Of a stretch of DNA of 64,000 bases, positions 45,312-56,854 are shown in pieces. The position numbers were made by a program, and so were the translations under genes. This DNA comes from Earliella scabrosa (taxonomy: Eukaryota > Basidiomycota > Agaricomycetes > Polyporales > Polyporaceae), in contig JABYQQ010000036.1 of assembly GCA_022605405.1 (NCBI GenBank), positions 124,001 through 188,000 on the forward strand. Direction: 5' to 3'. Position 1 is the first letter of the stretch. Every line of letters starts with the position of its first letter. The notes beneath the pieces were generated by a model, which was given only the letters and a program-made list of their open reading frames with translations, ran no database searches and was not told the origin of the DNA.

Positions 45312-48300
45312 ATGGGTCAGGCCAACTCCCGCAGCAGTTCCTCTCCGCCCTCGCTCCCTCAACAGCAGCCATCCTCCTCCAATCCTCCTCCTAATCCGCC
45401 TCCCAGTCCCCCTAGCCGCGGCCGAACAGACTCGAGCGCCACAGCGGCCTCTGCCTCTTCAAAGTCCTCTCGCCGCTTGTCCCTTCGCCGCACCGTCCGC
45501 TCCTTCCTTCCCCATTCTCGCCCCTCACAAGACCCATCGTCCGCCGACGAGCAATCCGCCTCGCTTCGCAAGCGATGGCGCTCTTCCAGGAGGTTCTCCA
45601 AGTCTCCCGCCGCCGCTCAGGATGTTCCAGACGACATAACTGACAGCGCTTCGCCCCGTTCTCTCCATGACCCAATCCCAGAGGAGATGCACGTCACTGC
45701 CGACCTATCTTCTGGTGCGCCCCCAGTGTCTCAACCCCCCTCCCTTTCCTCTGCATCAGTGCCCCATACTTCACCCTCTATCGATCGTAATGCGAATCCT
45801 TTGTCCGCTTTGGATTCCCTTCCCTTCCCAATACACTCATCTCACACGGATCCACCCGAACCAATCCATCCCACTTCATCCGCGCTCCCAGACCATCTCC
45901 TCTTCCGAGGTGATGCCGACCGTGCAGAAGAAATAGAGCGCGAGCTTGACGACTTCCTCTCAGACTCCAATCCCAAACCGTTCGTCGAAGGCAGCTCTCG
46001 CGACGGCCAAAGCCCTCGTCCAATCGCCGACGCTCCTCTCCCCACTCAGACCCCCGGTCCCGACACCGTTCCGGAACCCCAAGCTCAACCTCCCCGCCAC
46101 TTTCAGCCACCAGGTCCTCTCGTCGTCGTACAGGGTGTTGTCAACACTAGCGACAATGCTGCTACACCGCAGGCCCCTTCAACATCTCGTCCTGCCAGGC
46201 CGGCTTCGCTAATACATCCGACTGCAATGCATCCCATGTCTCGTCCTCGTTCGTCATCCATACCTCGAACCCACCTCCACACGGAGGAGCGACAGAGTGC
46301 CCGGAGTCGACTGTCTGCGTTCATCCCCAGACCAAGCAGCATGCTCAACCGCCACTCCTCTCCTTCAGATGCCGATTCTGTCCCATCCTACGGTTCGGGA
46401 TCTTCCACGGATGTGTCTCATGAACGAACATCATCCGACGTTGGCTCGTCTGAGGAGGATTCATCGGACCCTTCGTCCGACACAGACCAGGGCTTGAGCA
46501 ATGATGGTGACGTTCGTCCTCGCCCTCTGTCCCCCGGGAGCATCGATGTGCTTGGAACCTTGCTCAGGTGCGTGCATGCGTTGTTCATACGCATATGTGC
46601 TGGCTAACTCTCGAACAGCGTCGCTGCCGCAGCCACCGCGGCATCTCTATTCTCTCCCAGCCTCGGCTTCCAAGCCAACGCAGACAACAGTGGCCCGCCA
46701 CCGTCTGGAATACCACGACCCATGTCCCCAACTCCGACCGCGGGTCTTGGTGGAGGACAAGCTTTCAGCAGTCTGCCCGGGTTCGGACTTGATCCTACCA
46801 TGGCCCCACCCCCGACTGCGCCTCTGCCACACCCTACGCCTCAGCCGCGCGAAGGCCGTGAGCGGATACGCAACGTGTGGGAGAGCTTCCGCGAGCGTTT
46901 GGGGCTCAACCGCAATTCTGTGGCGAACACTAGTGAGGACTCCCCATCAAGCTCGGACGAGCCAGGAAATATGCGTCCTGGCGAGATCATGCTTGCAGAG
47001 ATGGCCCGAGCCCTCAACATCGGTCTAGGTCTCAACGGCGACGGCTCAGGCAACACGTCCGCAACGAACCCTGATACCGCACCAGCCCCAACCAATAGAG
47101 AGGCGCCGCAATCGACCCACAACATCCCCACAGCACGACTTCTGCCGCCCGAGGATAGCTTTGAGCGGTTCCTCCTCAACCTTCAAGCTGATCTTCGCGT
47201 TGCCTTGTCTGAGGACGGTATCAGTGCACTGCCCTCGTCGACGCTTCCCCAAGAACAAGACGAGCGCGATCCTGACGATACACCAAGCGCTCGCCTCCCC
47301 CTCTTCGATGAGCTACCGATGCGTATCGCAGATGAAGACGACGATGACGACGAGCCCCCACCGCTCGAGGACCTCACCGACGAGGAAGATGAGGAAGACG
47401 AACACGTGACCTATGAAGATACCGTATCGACGCGCACGCCAACGCCCATGCCCGCTTCCTCCACCGTGCAACCCAATCGTGTCGATCAAGGTTCCCAAAG
47501 GGCAGCTCCAGGCGACTCGCAGGGCAATGCAGATCGTGGACCGCCCGGCATTAATCTCTGGAGATTATATCGCTTCCAACCCATCCCCGCGAGCCAAGTT
47601 GCGGGCCACGCTGCATCCACGACCTCGCCTTCGATCCCCTTATCCCCATCTGTCTCCACAAGTCCCTCCCCGTCCGCTCCTCACCTGGATCCTCCCCATC
47701 CGTCACCGCCTGGCGGATCGCCGCACGCATCGTCACCCGTGTCCGCGTCTGCATCGCCATCCTCCTCCTCACCTCGATCTGCAGATCCAGGCGCAGACGG
47801 TGCGGATTCAACGCCGGCGGCTACCCCATCTCCACCTGCAGCTGGCGACGCCAGCTCGAACATGGTGGTACCCGTCATCGTCGTCGGACTTCAATCAGTC
47901 GACATGGGCCAAGCAGCACACGGGCACGCGCACCTCCCCGAATCTGACGCCGCCCCCGCACCAAGCGACCTGCACGACGACGACAGGAGATCGGCGTCGG
48001 CTTCCTCGGACGATGGGCGGTATGGCGACAGTCTTGCTGCGTTGGATGGCTCGGCGCCGGGGACGACGACGCCGCGTGGACGGAGCTGGCAGTCTCGTGC
48101 TGCCCGCGCTGCGAGCGCGTTGCGGAACTTGCGGCCGGGGAGGAGAGGGGGCTCGGGGGGCAACAGGGCAGCCGAGGGTGGTGGCTCGCGGACGTTCTTG
48201 ATCTACGTCATTGGAGGTGAGTCTTTCTAACCCATCTGTGTTCGTTCCCTACCCCCTCTCGTCCTGTGTTTCTGAGATATCTCCCCAGGCTACTATCCTC

Positions 48301-48842
48301 CGAACCATCATATGGTCACTGGCTCTGACAACTTGGACTCGTACGAAGCGTTGTGGTACGTTCTATCATCCCGTACCATCTGTATTGGCCCTTGCTAACG
48401 AGTCGCACAGGGAACTCGCTGAGCTTCTTGGTCAAGTCAAGCCACCAGTCGCTACTCGGGAAGACATCGACAAGTCAGGCTTGCAAATCATCAAGACGAG
48501 TGACCTAGAAGAGTACGAGCGACAAGGCAGGGTCGCTTCGAATTGCATTGAACGCGTAAGTTCCTCGGCGCTCCATGCATCCATCCATCCAATGCTGAGT
48601 TCCTCCGCAGTGTCTCATTTGCTTGGACGACTACGAGGGCGAGGACGACCTGCGCTTGATGAGCTGCAAGCATGCCTTCCACAAGGAATGTGTCGACAAA
48701 TGGCTGCAAGTCGGGCGGAACAACTGCCCGGCGTGCCGCTCGAAGGTGAGCCCTTCCAGTCTAGTCCCACGGCGTGGCCCGCGCAGCGATGCTAACGCGC
48801 ATACAGGGTGTGTTCACCGCCGGCGAAACTGCATCGCCTTGA
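45312..48842 (+). CDS. Large RING-H2 protein, likely E3 ubiquitin ligase, possible N-myristoylation
   Basis: Six exons (45312-46567, 46619-48216, 48289-48355, 48411-48555, 48611-48745, 48807-48842) sum to 3237 nt, 1078 aa. The start MGQANSRSSSSPPS has Gly2 and Ser6, a good N-myristoyl context, preferred over the upstream in-frame ATG at 45159. About 900 residues are low complexity (Ser, Pro, Asp), with one conserved-looking patch REGRERIRNVWESFRERLGL and another PPEDSFERFLLNLQADLRVA. The C-terminus has VIGGYYPPNHHMVTGSDNLD, then the RING-H2: CLICLDDYEGEDDLRLMSCK, HAFHKECVDKWL, CPACRS (C3-H2-C3). RING-H2 proteins usually bind E2 enzymes and pass ubiquitin to targets. Lipid anchoring would put it at a membrane. 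Targets unknown. Confidence 0.9.
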
Positions 48843-49347
48843 ACGGAAAGCATCCATATCTCATCGGCACTGGGCAGCATGCCAAAAACGCTTCGCGCCG
48901 GCCCGTCGTTCTCTCTCTCACCCTCCATACACTCTCGCACGGACAAGCTCTCTTCTCTCTCTCACGTCTAGCTAACACGATCCACCTCTCCGCCGCTCCG
49001 CCTCTCATTAATCACTCATGCTGTTGTCGCATCGTCCGTCCGTCCGTTCTGTTTCTCACGTGTAGCCCTCTTCCGCACCCCCCGCATTGTGATATGATCG
49101 CGTTACTCTCGGCCAGGTTCCCAGGTTCCAGACCTCCCACTTCCCCCGCCTCTCTCTCTATTCGCCGCCGCTAGTCTCCGCGCCCTCGGTGTCTGAATCT
49201 GCTGCTATCCCCTTCTCGACTGCCTGCGCCTTTCTGTATATTATGCTACGATAGAACGAACGAGCTGTAAATCGAGATTTGAATCTCTACTGTATCTAGC
49301 CAGCCCGGTCATCGTGTGCGTGTGTCTAGCTGTGTCCAAGCGGCCTT
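48843..49347. other. Convergent 3' flanks
   Basis: Between the RING gene and the methyltransferase gene, which face each other. C/T-rich on the plus strand, with no supported coding frame. Confidence 0.5.
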
Positions 49348-51262
49348 CGTCATGCTGGGTGCACAGGGCGTACGACGATGGCGACGTTCCGTCCGCTCCC
49401 ACTCGCCTGGTCGAAGAGGTTGACCAGCTCGACGTCGTATGGAAGACCCTGAGAACCACCCGGGACGTGTCAGTCAATCAGTGCGTGGATGCCGGCATTC
49501 ACTGACTGGGACGCACCTCTAACTCCTCCCGGACCCATGCGAGCCGATCCAGCAGGATCAAGCTCTCGACGACGGGCCCAAAGATGCACCGGAGCGTGTG
49601 GAACACCTCGATCCGCCTTTCCTGCTGCCGTCCCGCCCGGGCGATCTCGACGTCCGCCCCGAGCCCGAGCTTTGCGCGGACCGCGCCCGCGAACGTGTCC
49701 CAGTCTGCGTATGCAGCGTCGTTGAGCCTCCCGAGCCGTCGCGGCCGCTCTTCTCCTTTGCGCTCTTCGGTCTCGTCACGCGTTCCAGTTCCATCGCCCG
49801 ACGCAGGAGCTTGCATGTCTCGGCGCTGGACGCCGTGCAGCGTGTCCTCGAGGAGCGCCCTCCAGACGACCTTCTTCATCGCGAGCTTCGCATCGCGCAG
49901 GCTCTCCTCCGTCCGCATCCACTGCGCCGGGACCTGCGCGGCGAGCTGGAGGTGGTTCGCGGTGAGCGCGAAGCCTTCCGCGCCGCGGCACGACCGGAAC
50001 GCGCGGGAGAGCGGGAAATCTGCACAGGGTTGAATGGTTTCCATGATCATGACCTGGTACCTCGAGAGAAGGCGGCTCGGCACTCGCCTTCGGGCTTCAT
50101 CATGTTATAGCAGCAGCCGACGACCACCGCTCCTCGCGGGGCCCAGTGTGTGGAAGCCGACGGGCTGGACTTGGCTGCGGCGATGAATGCGCGTAGGATG
50201 TCCGGGGTCAGAGAGCCGCATGCGTGGAGGGCGACGAACAGGACGGGTGTGGGAGCGTCATCCAGCGTGCGGTGCGCGCCGTCGTCACGGGAGAGCCATG
50301 CACTCGTCGAAGACAGGAGTGTGCTTTCGTTGATCGGCACGGTGACATATGTCAGAGACCCGCTGCATGCAGACCCAGGCGGACCGCGCTTTTGTTGAGG
50401 CGAGTCGACGGTTTTTCCTATCTGTCGCGGCCGACGGCTGGCCTTGGACGCGTCTTTGCGCGCTGCGCCTTTAGACTGGACATCGCTCCAGTCCAGAGCG
50501 AGGACGTGGATGCCGAGGTCGTCCCGCAGCGTCCGAGAGAGATATGCCTAAATGACGATCGGAAATCAGCAGTCCCCGAGTTGACTGAGAAAATGGACGA
50601 ACTTGACCTGCACCAACGTCAACGACGTGCTTCACGTCCTTCGTGTGTGAGAGCAATGCCTGGATGTACCGCGCCATTTCAACAACTTCGTGGGCTTTCT
50701 TCGGGGACATGCCAGGAAGTGCACTGCTGCTCAGGTTGTTGACACTACTCGTCAAAACGCCATCCAACTGAGACGACGTCGAAGAATGCAGAACGCGTCC
50801 ACGGTTTCGAGGGAGCGAAATTTCGTGTGCTTTGTCAACGAGAGATCGTAGACTGAGAGGAATGGATTGGAAAGCGGCGGGCGAGGCTCCATCGTCGGTA
50901 GAACGACAGCGAGAGTCGTAGTACCGAAGCAGCATAAGCCAGGGATCCACTTCTGACGGCAAGTCTTCATTGTAGTTTTCAGAACCGGGGCTGGGTGCCC
51001 ATTTCCACCAAGAATCCCATTCCTGCGGTGAATCGAAGGAGGAGTGTCCAAGATTATTAGGATGCAGAGAGAAGAGCGTTGCAGCCTCCGGATGAGTGAT
51101 CAAATCCAGGATTACCTGGAGACGGCCTCCAATGTCATAGAAGAAACATCCCCTTTGAGTCATTCTCCATATATCCAGAAGCCTGACCGACGTGCCAGGA
51201 TCGGGAGTGTATAGTTGTGGTGGTTCAAACTCAAGTCGCGCTGAGCACTGAGCGCTTGACAC
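49348..51262 (-). CDS. METTL25: METTL25/RRNAD1-type methyltransferase-like protein
   Basis: A Methyltransf_32-type protein. The N-terminal exon (start MSSAQCSARLEFEPPQ) contains a helical region and the family block MSPKKAHEVVEMARYI, then KHVVDVGAGQ, the SAM-binding motif I. Splicing continues as AYLSRTLRDDLGIHVLALDW (motif II with acidic D). Later are PVLFVALHACGSLTPDILRA and AVVVGCCYNMM, both typical of METTL25 proteins, then a helical C-terminal part (HTLRCIFGPVVESLILLDRL) and a last exon ending VAIVVRPVHPA, stop at 49348-49350. The substrate of the family is poorly defined. Exon borders inside the C-terminal half are approximate. Only about 116 nt separate its start from the first F-box gene, implying a compact divergent promoter. 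Confidence 0.85.
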
Positions 51263-51378
51263 TTGTACGGCGCTACGGCACGGCCTGAGTCAGACTCACA
51301 AGCTGAGTCAGCGGGCAGATCTTCCGCCGCACTGTCGGAAGCTTCAAGTTCAACCCACAAGCCTCACGAGTCACAACA

Positions 51379-53077
51379 ATGTCAACCCACGAAGCTCTTG
51401 AAAACGGAGATATACTCTACTCCGTCTGTGCGGTACTGGCCGACAGCTCCGAGTCCGGAACCCTTGCGCGACTAGCTCGTGTTAACCGACTGTTCAACGA
51501 ATGCGCCACTCCAAGCCTATGGCGCAAACTCAACTCCTTGCTTCCGCTGTTCAAGATCTTGTCAAATCTCATGGTTAGTCCAGAAAGAAACCATCGGCTC
51601 TCTGGGGAAGTCTATGTAGGTATCGAGGCTTCGAACTTGGTATACGTATTCACGAGCTTATGCCCGCCTCATGCAGGAATGGGGAGGCATCTCGACTGGC
51701 GAATGGCGTCGATTTCGTTTGTACGCATCGTACGTGCGCGAGCTTGACGTCTTCACGACCGGGCGAATATTTAGGATCGAACCTCGGTCCTGGGTCCATC
51801 TCACCGTCCATGCACACGGCGAGCCTCTCTTACCCAACTTGCGCAAATTGCGGTGGAGCGTGCGCTTCGTCGAATGCCCGGCGCTGCAATTCCTTGTCGC
51901 GCCATCGCTGGAAGACCTGTCTGTCTATTTCTACTCTCACCCGGCTCTGAGACACCGGGGATCCACGGCGGAATGGGAAGCGTGTATTACATCTTTCCTC
52001 GCCCTCGTCTCGTCTACAGTAGTCCGACTCGCCAGTATGAGCATTTTCCTTGGACACCGGCTGTATTCACCATCCGTCCTCCCTCTGGTTTCCAGGCTGA
52101 GGTCCCTGCGCAATCTTTCTCTCGTTACCCGAAAGGACAATGATGCAATGACCATGACCACCGACGAGCTCCATGTTCTCTCCCCACTACATGAGCTGGA
52201 ATCGCTCACGCTATGTTGTCCAATGCAAATGGGTGTCACGCGCCCTCCGGTCCCTATCGGCCTCCCCGCACTACGATCCCTGACCTTGCACCACCCAGGC
52301 GAGTCTGCCAGCGAAACGAAAGGGATTTGCAACATGTTCGTTCACCCCTCCTCTCCTACTATGCTCACCGAGCTGGTGGTTCAGGATTGCCCCCCGACGG
52401 CCTTGCACGACAGCTGCCAGGCCTGGACCCAGCTCTACCCGTCGCTCCAGCGGTTCACAGCCAGCCTGACTCTTGCGGACGATCTCCCCGCCCCGGGAAT
52501 GCAGTCGCTGGCATACACAATCGAGCCGCTTCTCCACCTCCGCGGCATCGAGCACTTCTCGTTCTCCGGCAGAGTCCACAATGTCACGCTTGCCGACGCC
52601 GACATCGTTGCGATCTCCCGCGCGTGGCCTGCCCTCACCAATCTATGTATCGACCTCCATGACTATCCCAGACCACCGAGGGAGCCCCCTACGCGGCCGG
52701 GTTTCGCCGCCCTCGTCTCGCTTGCCACCCAATGCCCCAACTTGGAGCAACTCGGGCTGCCGTTCCTCGATCTCCGCGTGCGTGGGCAGGCAGATGGCAG
52801 CTTAGGCATGAACTCTACGCTATCCCACTCACGCCTCCGCGAGCTCGTGTGCGGACCGGTCGTGCTCGACGATGTAAGTGAGGACGCGCCGCCGTTGGCC
52901 GCGGAGCTCGTGGATCGCCTCTTCCCCTCCCTCACCATGACCGCGTCCTGGTCACTGTCTAAGCACAGCCAGCAGGACCAGGCGGTCGCAGACAGTTTCC
53001 GTCTTGCACTGCAGAGGCGTCAGGAGGCTCGGAGGGACGGGCGTATGAGAAACGAAGCAAATGTAGGGGCCACGTAG
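51379..53077 (+). CDS. F-box/LRR-like protein, copy A
   Basis: Two exons (51379-51615 and 51677-53077, 61-nt intron) give 545 aa. The N-terminus MSTHEALENGDILYSVCAVL and LARLARVNRLFNECATPSLW match an F-box-like helix bundle, which binds Skp1 in SCF ubiquitin ligases. The rest has irregular leucine-rich segments (LVSRLRSLRNLSLVTR, LHELESLTLCCPM, LPALRSLTLHHPG, WPALTNLCIDLHDYP), as in the large basidiomycete F-box families that read varied substrates. The Skp1 link is inferred from family. The last roughly 470 nt are nearly identical to copy B, while the middle is not (see findings). Confidence 0.85.
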
Positions 53078-53402
53078 ACGGTACAGGCGTGTGCTCAGAA
53101 AGCAACGGAGAGATGGACGGTTGGGTACCAAGAGGCAATGCGATCAGTGAGCCTTCAAGTTGTGCCATCAGTGGACAGCGGGAAGGGTACTAAAGAGAAC
53201 GTTGCTAGATATAGATGACTGAGTTGTATTAGATTCATGGTCGGCTGACCTAGTGAAGACTCGGACGATCTCACATATCAGGATGATCGTTGCAGGATCG
53301 TGGGTGTAAGACGGCGCTACAATGGGTAGACCTGGGAACGAGCGCGCGCTGGGCCGCTGGCTATGGCTCTTCTGTTCATCCCACAAGCACCAGCTCTAGA
53401 TC
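53078..53402. other. Spacer between F-box paralogs
   Basis: 3' flank of copy A and promoter of copy B. The first 11 nt after the stop (ending ACGGTA) are shared with copy B's 3' flank; the rest is not alike. Confidence 0.5.
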
Positions 53403-55110
53403 ATGGCCCACGAAGCTCTTCAGAAGGGAGACATCGTCTACTCCATTTGTGCGGTACTGACCGACCGCTCCGACTCTGGGACCCTCGCGCGACTGGCTCG
53501 TGTCGACCGACTGTTCAATGAATGCGCGACGCCGGTCCTATGGCGCAGGCTCAAGTCCTTACTCCCCTTGTTCAATATTTTCTCATGTTTCTGGAAGATT
53601 GGGTCAGGAGGAGATCAGACGCTCTCTTACGAAATCTATGTGAGTATCGACACGTCGTCGAGCTTCGATATCCAGCTCATTCCCCGGTTCCCAGCAATTG
53701 AGAGGCATCTCAACCACTGAATGGCGTCGATTTTGCGTGTACGCGGCATACGTACACGAACTTGACGTCTATCCGGCGTCGATAGTAACTGCAAGCAACT
53801 CCTGGGCAATTCATAGGCTCGAACCTGGGTCCTGGGTACACCTCACAATCCTCGCGCACGGTGAGCCGCTCTTACCCAACTTGCGCAAACTCCAGTGGAC
53901 CGTGCGCTTCGTCGACTGCCCCTCGCTACAGTTCCTCATCACACCATTGCTGGAGGACCTGAATGTCAATTTCTACCCGTTTCCGAGACAATATTCGGTG
54001 TCCAAATTGGAATGGGAGGCGTGCATCACCTCTTCACTCGCTCTCCTCTCGTCCACAGCGGTTCGACTCGCCAGTCTGCGAATCCACCTTGACAGACAGC
54101 TGTACTTGTCATCCGTTCTGCCTCTGGTTGCGAGGCTGAGGTCTCTGCGCCAATTCAAACTCTTTACCGACATTTTCACATCAATGACCACTGACGAAAT
54201 TCATGCTCTCTCTGCACTTCAGGAGCTGGAATCGGTCACGCTATATGGTCCTGAACACTTGGGCTTCACGCGCCCTCCAGCCTCACTAGGCCTCCCCAAA
54301 CTGCGATCACTGACCATACGCCACCCATTGAGGTCGACGGGCGGGAATCCCAACGAGGTCTACAGAATGTTCGTCCACCCTTCCTCTCCAACTCCCCTCA
54401 AGGAGCTCCTAGTCCAGTTCTGCCCGCCGATGGCATTGCGCGAGGGATGCGAAACCTGGACCCAACTTTATCCGTCGCTGCGGCGGTTCACGGCTAGCCT
54501 TGCCAGCGGTTACGCCGTTGAAGGCATACAGCCGCTAGCATATATGATTGAGCCAATGCTCCTTCTCCGCGGAATTGAGCACTTCTCGTTCTACTCCTCC
54601 AACAATCGGGGCATTACGCTCGCCGACGCGGACATCGTTGCGATCTCCCGCGCGTGGCCTGCCCTCACCAATCTATGTATCGACCTCCATGACTATCCCA
54701 GACCAACGAGGGTGCCCCCTACGCGGCCGGGGTTCGCCGCCCTCGTATCGCTTGCCACCCAATGCCCCAACTTGGAGCAACTCAGGCTGCCGTTCCTCGA
54801 TCTCCGCGTGGGCGGGCAGGCACCGGAGGGGAGCTTAGGCTTGAACTCTACGCTATCCCACTCACGCCTTCGCGAGCTCGTGTGCGGACCGGTCGTGCTC
54901 GACGATGTAGGCGAGGACGCGCCGTCGTTGGCCGCGGAGCTTGTGGATCGCCTCTTCCCCTCCCTCACCATGACCGCGTCCGGGTCACTGTCTGAGCACA
55001 GCGAGCAGGATCAGGCGGTCGCAGACAATTTCCGTCTGGCACTGCAGAGGCGTCAGGAGGCTCGAAGGGTCGGGCGTATGAGAAACGAAGCAGATGCAAG
55101 GGCCACGTAG
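53403..55110 (+). CDS. F-box/LRR-like protein, copy B
   Basis: Two exons (53403-53640 and 53696-55110, 55-nt intron) give 550 aa. The start MAHEALQKGDIVYSICAVL and LARLARVDRLFNECATPVLW match copy A closely, followed by a divergent piece ending QTLSYEIY before the intron, at the same place as in copy A. LRR-like segments mirror copy A (LVARLRSLRQFKLFTD, LQELESVTLYGPE, LPKLRSLTIRHPL, WPALTNLCIDLHDYP). Tandem duplicate in the same orientation. No signal peptide or membrane span. Substrate unknown. Confidence 0.85.
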
Positions 55111-55621
55111 ACGGTAGTCTCGTGCACGGTCGATTCGCCAGCCCGATTCGCCAGCCTTCGCTATCTGTTCTGGCTGCGAGGCCGCTGCCGCTGCGCAACC
55201 TCTCACCCTTTACGACCTACTCACATTTGTCGGACCGCTAACGGTTTGGCATGGTAGCTATTGCCAAATAACGCAAAATCAACTACGACGACCATTCATG
55301 TGCGGAGAAGAGATAGAGTGCGGAACAGCATCACAGCGACATTACATCCATCGTCGCAGACGTGGGTTGTATGAAGAAATCTGCATAACAAGTTTGAGAT
55401 AGACGTTGTGGGGGCAGTGAGAGGGTGAGAAAGATGATTTGACAGCGGACGACGACGAGATAGTAGGGACGACGGACTAGTATAACGATGTCAGTTCGAT
55501 GTCAGCCGCGGACCGGATTATAGCTATTGAGACGGTATCTGGACGAACTTTCACAGAGGTGTCAATTTATGTCGATGGAGACACAAGGGATACCTATCAT
55601 AAGACACGTACCAATAGATCT
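55111..55621. other. Convergent 3' flanks
   Basis: Between F-box copy B and the minus-strand hypothetical gene. A short direct repeat (GATTCGCCAGCC twice, near 55132-55155) is present. No gene seen. Confidence 0.45.
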
Positions 55622-56378
55622 CTACGTGAAGCCCGAGATCTCCCACCACGTCGGTTGAACTTTCAGGATGTCGATAACGACCTGCAAGTTCTCCTTCTTA
55701 GGAACTCGCGCCAAGCCCGCCTTGCTCAGTCGGAATAGAGCCAAGACTGGGGTCACTTGCTCGTCCTGTGGGATTTGTGGACATAGCTGCCGGTGTCTGG
55801 GGGTGACCCAGGCCATCTCGTAGTCCACCTCGCGGTCTTCCAAGATCTGTTGGAAAGCATCGAGACCGTAGAGGAGTCGCATGCACTCGTTCGCGCCTGG
55901 CTTCCTTTCGGGCTCTAGGATTGACATCACGAAGTCGTCGAGTTTGCTTTGGTCCACATAGAGTCCATAGACCATGACGCCAGTACTCATCGGGTTCAAG
56001 CGTTCTTCACGAGGAGGCCATGGCCGGGGATCAACGAGTTTGGGATCCAGTAGCTTCTCCAGTGCGGCTACCTTCGCCTTGCGTTCAGCCTCCGTCAGTC
56101 TCTTGCGACCCGTAGACGGTTTCGGTTTGGAGGCGTCAACGCGCTGAAAATGCATGAGTATAACGTCTCACATAGTTGTCAAGGTATACCTACCGCTCGC
56201 TTCGGTGCCACTGCCCTCGACTTGCGTTCTTCCTGTGGCGGTTCACCGGCACCACTCGTGGACGTTTTGGAGTTGTCAGCGAGCTACGGTCACGTCAATT
56301 AGGCGGCTGCTGATGAGCAACGCAGGTACCAACCGAGAGGTCTTCGAACTGATTCTCGAGCGGCTTGGGGGTAGACAT
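55622..56378 (-). CDS. Hypothetical protein, member of a local duplicate family
   Basis: Three exons (56378-56334, 56283-56194, 56143-55622) give 657 nt, 218 aa, with 50-nt introns. The start MSTPKPLENQFEDLS is followed by a Ser/Lys-rich linker, a basic helical piece (LTEAERKAKVAALEKLLDPK), then a likely globular part (TGVMVYGLYVDQSKLDDFVM, ECMRLLYGLDAFQQILEDRE) and the C-terminus LALFRLSKAGLARV ... QPTWWEISGFT. I recognise no domain. The first donor is GTTGGT, weaker than usual. A truncated copy lies at 28754-29130 and confirms that the first exon and last exon belong to one gene. No signal peptide or membrane span; probably intracellular. Confidence 0.72.
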
Positions 56379-56854
56379 AGTGGAGGATGATGGTGGTGGT
56401 TGTGGACGTGGTTGAAGCCAAGGCGTTGACGCTCAGGCTGGCTCGGATGTGCAACGCGAAGCGAGCCGAGACAGAGCATAGATCCCCTCCCCCGCACCCT
56501 CTCCTGTGTATTGATATCTCAGTGTGATTGCTACTACCACCGACTGCTTCCTCACCCGCATTGGCGTGGACCCGATGTATACGTACAATAGTAGTCGCTG
56601 TTGCTCGTGAGGCTCAGTATGCGCAAGTCAGGAACAATCCCGGTCATCCCAGACCTCCGTCAGAGGCGGTCACGTACCGAGCACTGAGCAGGAAGAGTTC
56701 AGTAGATACGACTTGGCTAGCGGCCACTGATAGGCACAGTCCCTCCATGGTTCAGCGGGGGAGAAAGTATGGATACTTTTGTCTATCCGCGAAGCTAGCA
56801 TTACGAGTCACGACGACAGCTATATAAACACCGTACACGTCGCATGCGGCCTTC
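56379..56854. other. Intergenic
   Basis: Promoter of the hypothetical gene and 3' flank of beta-MPP. No coding frame is supported. Confidence 0.5.
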
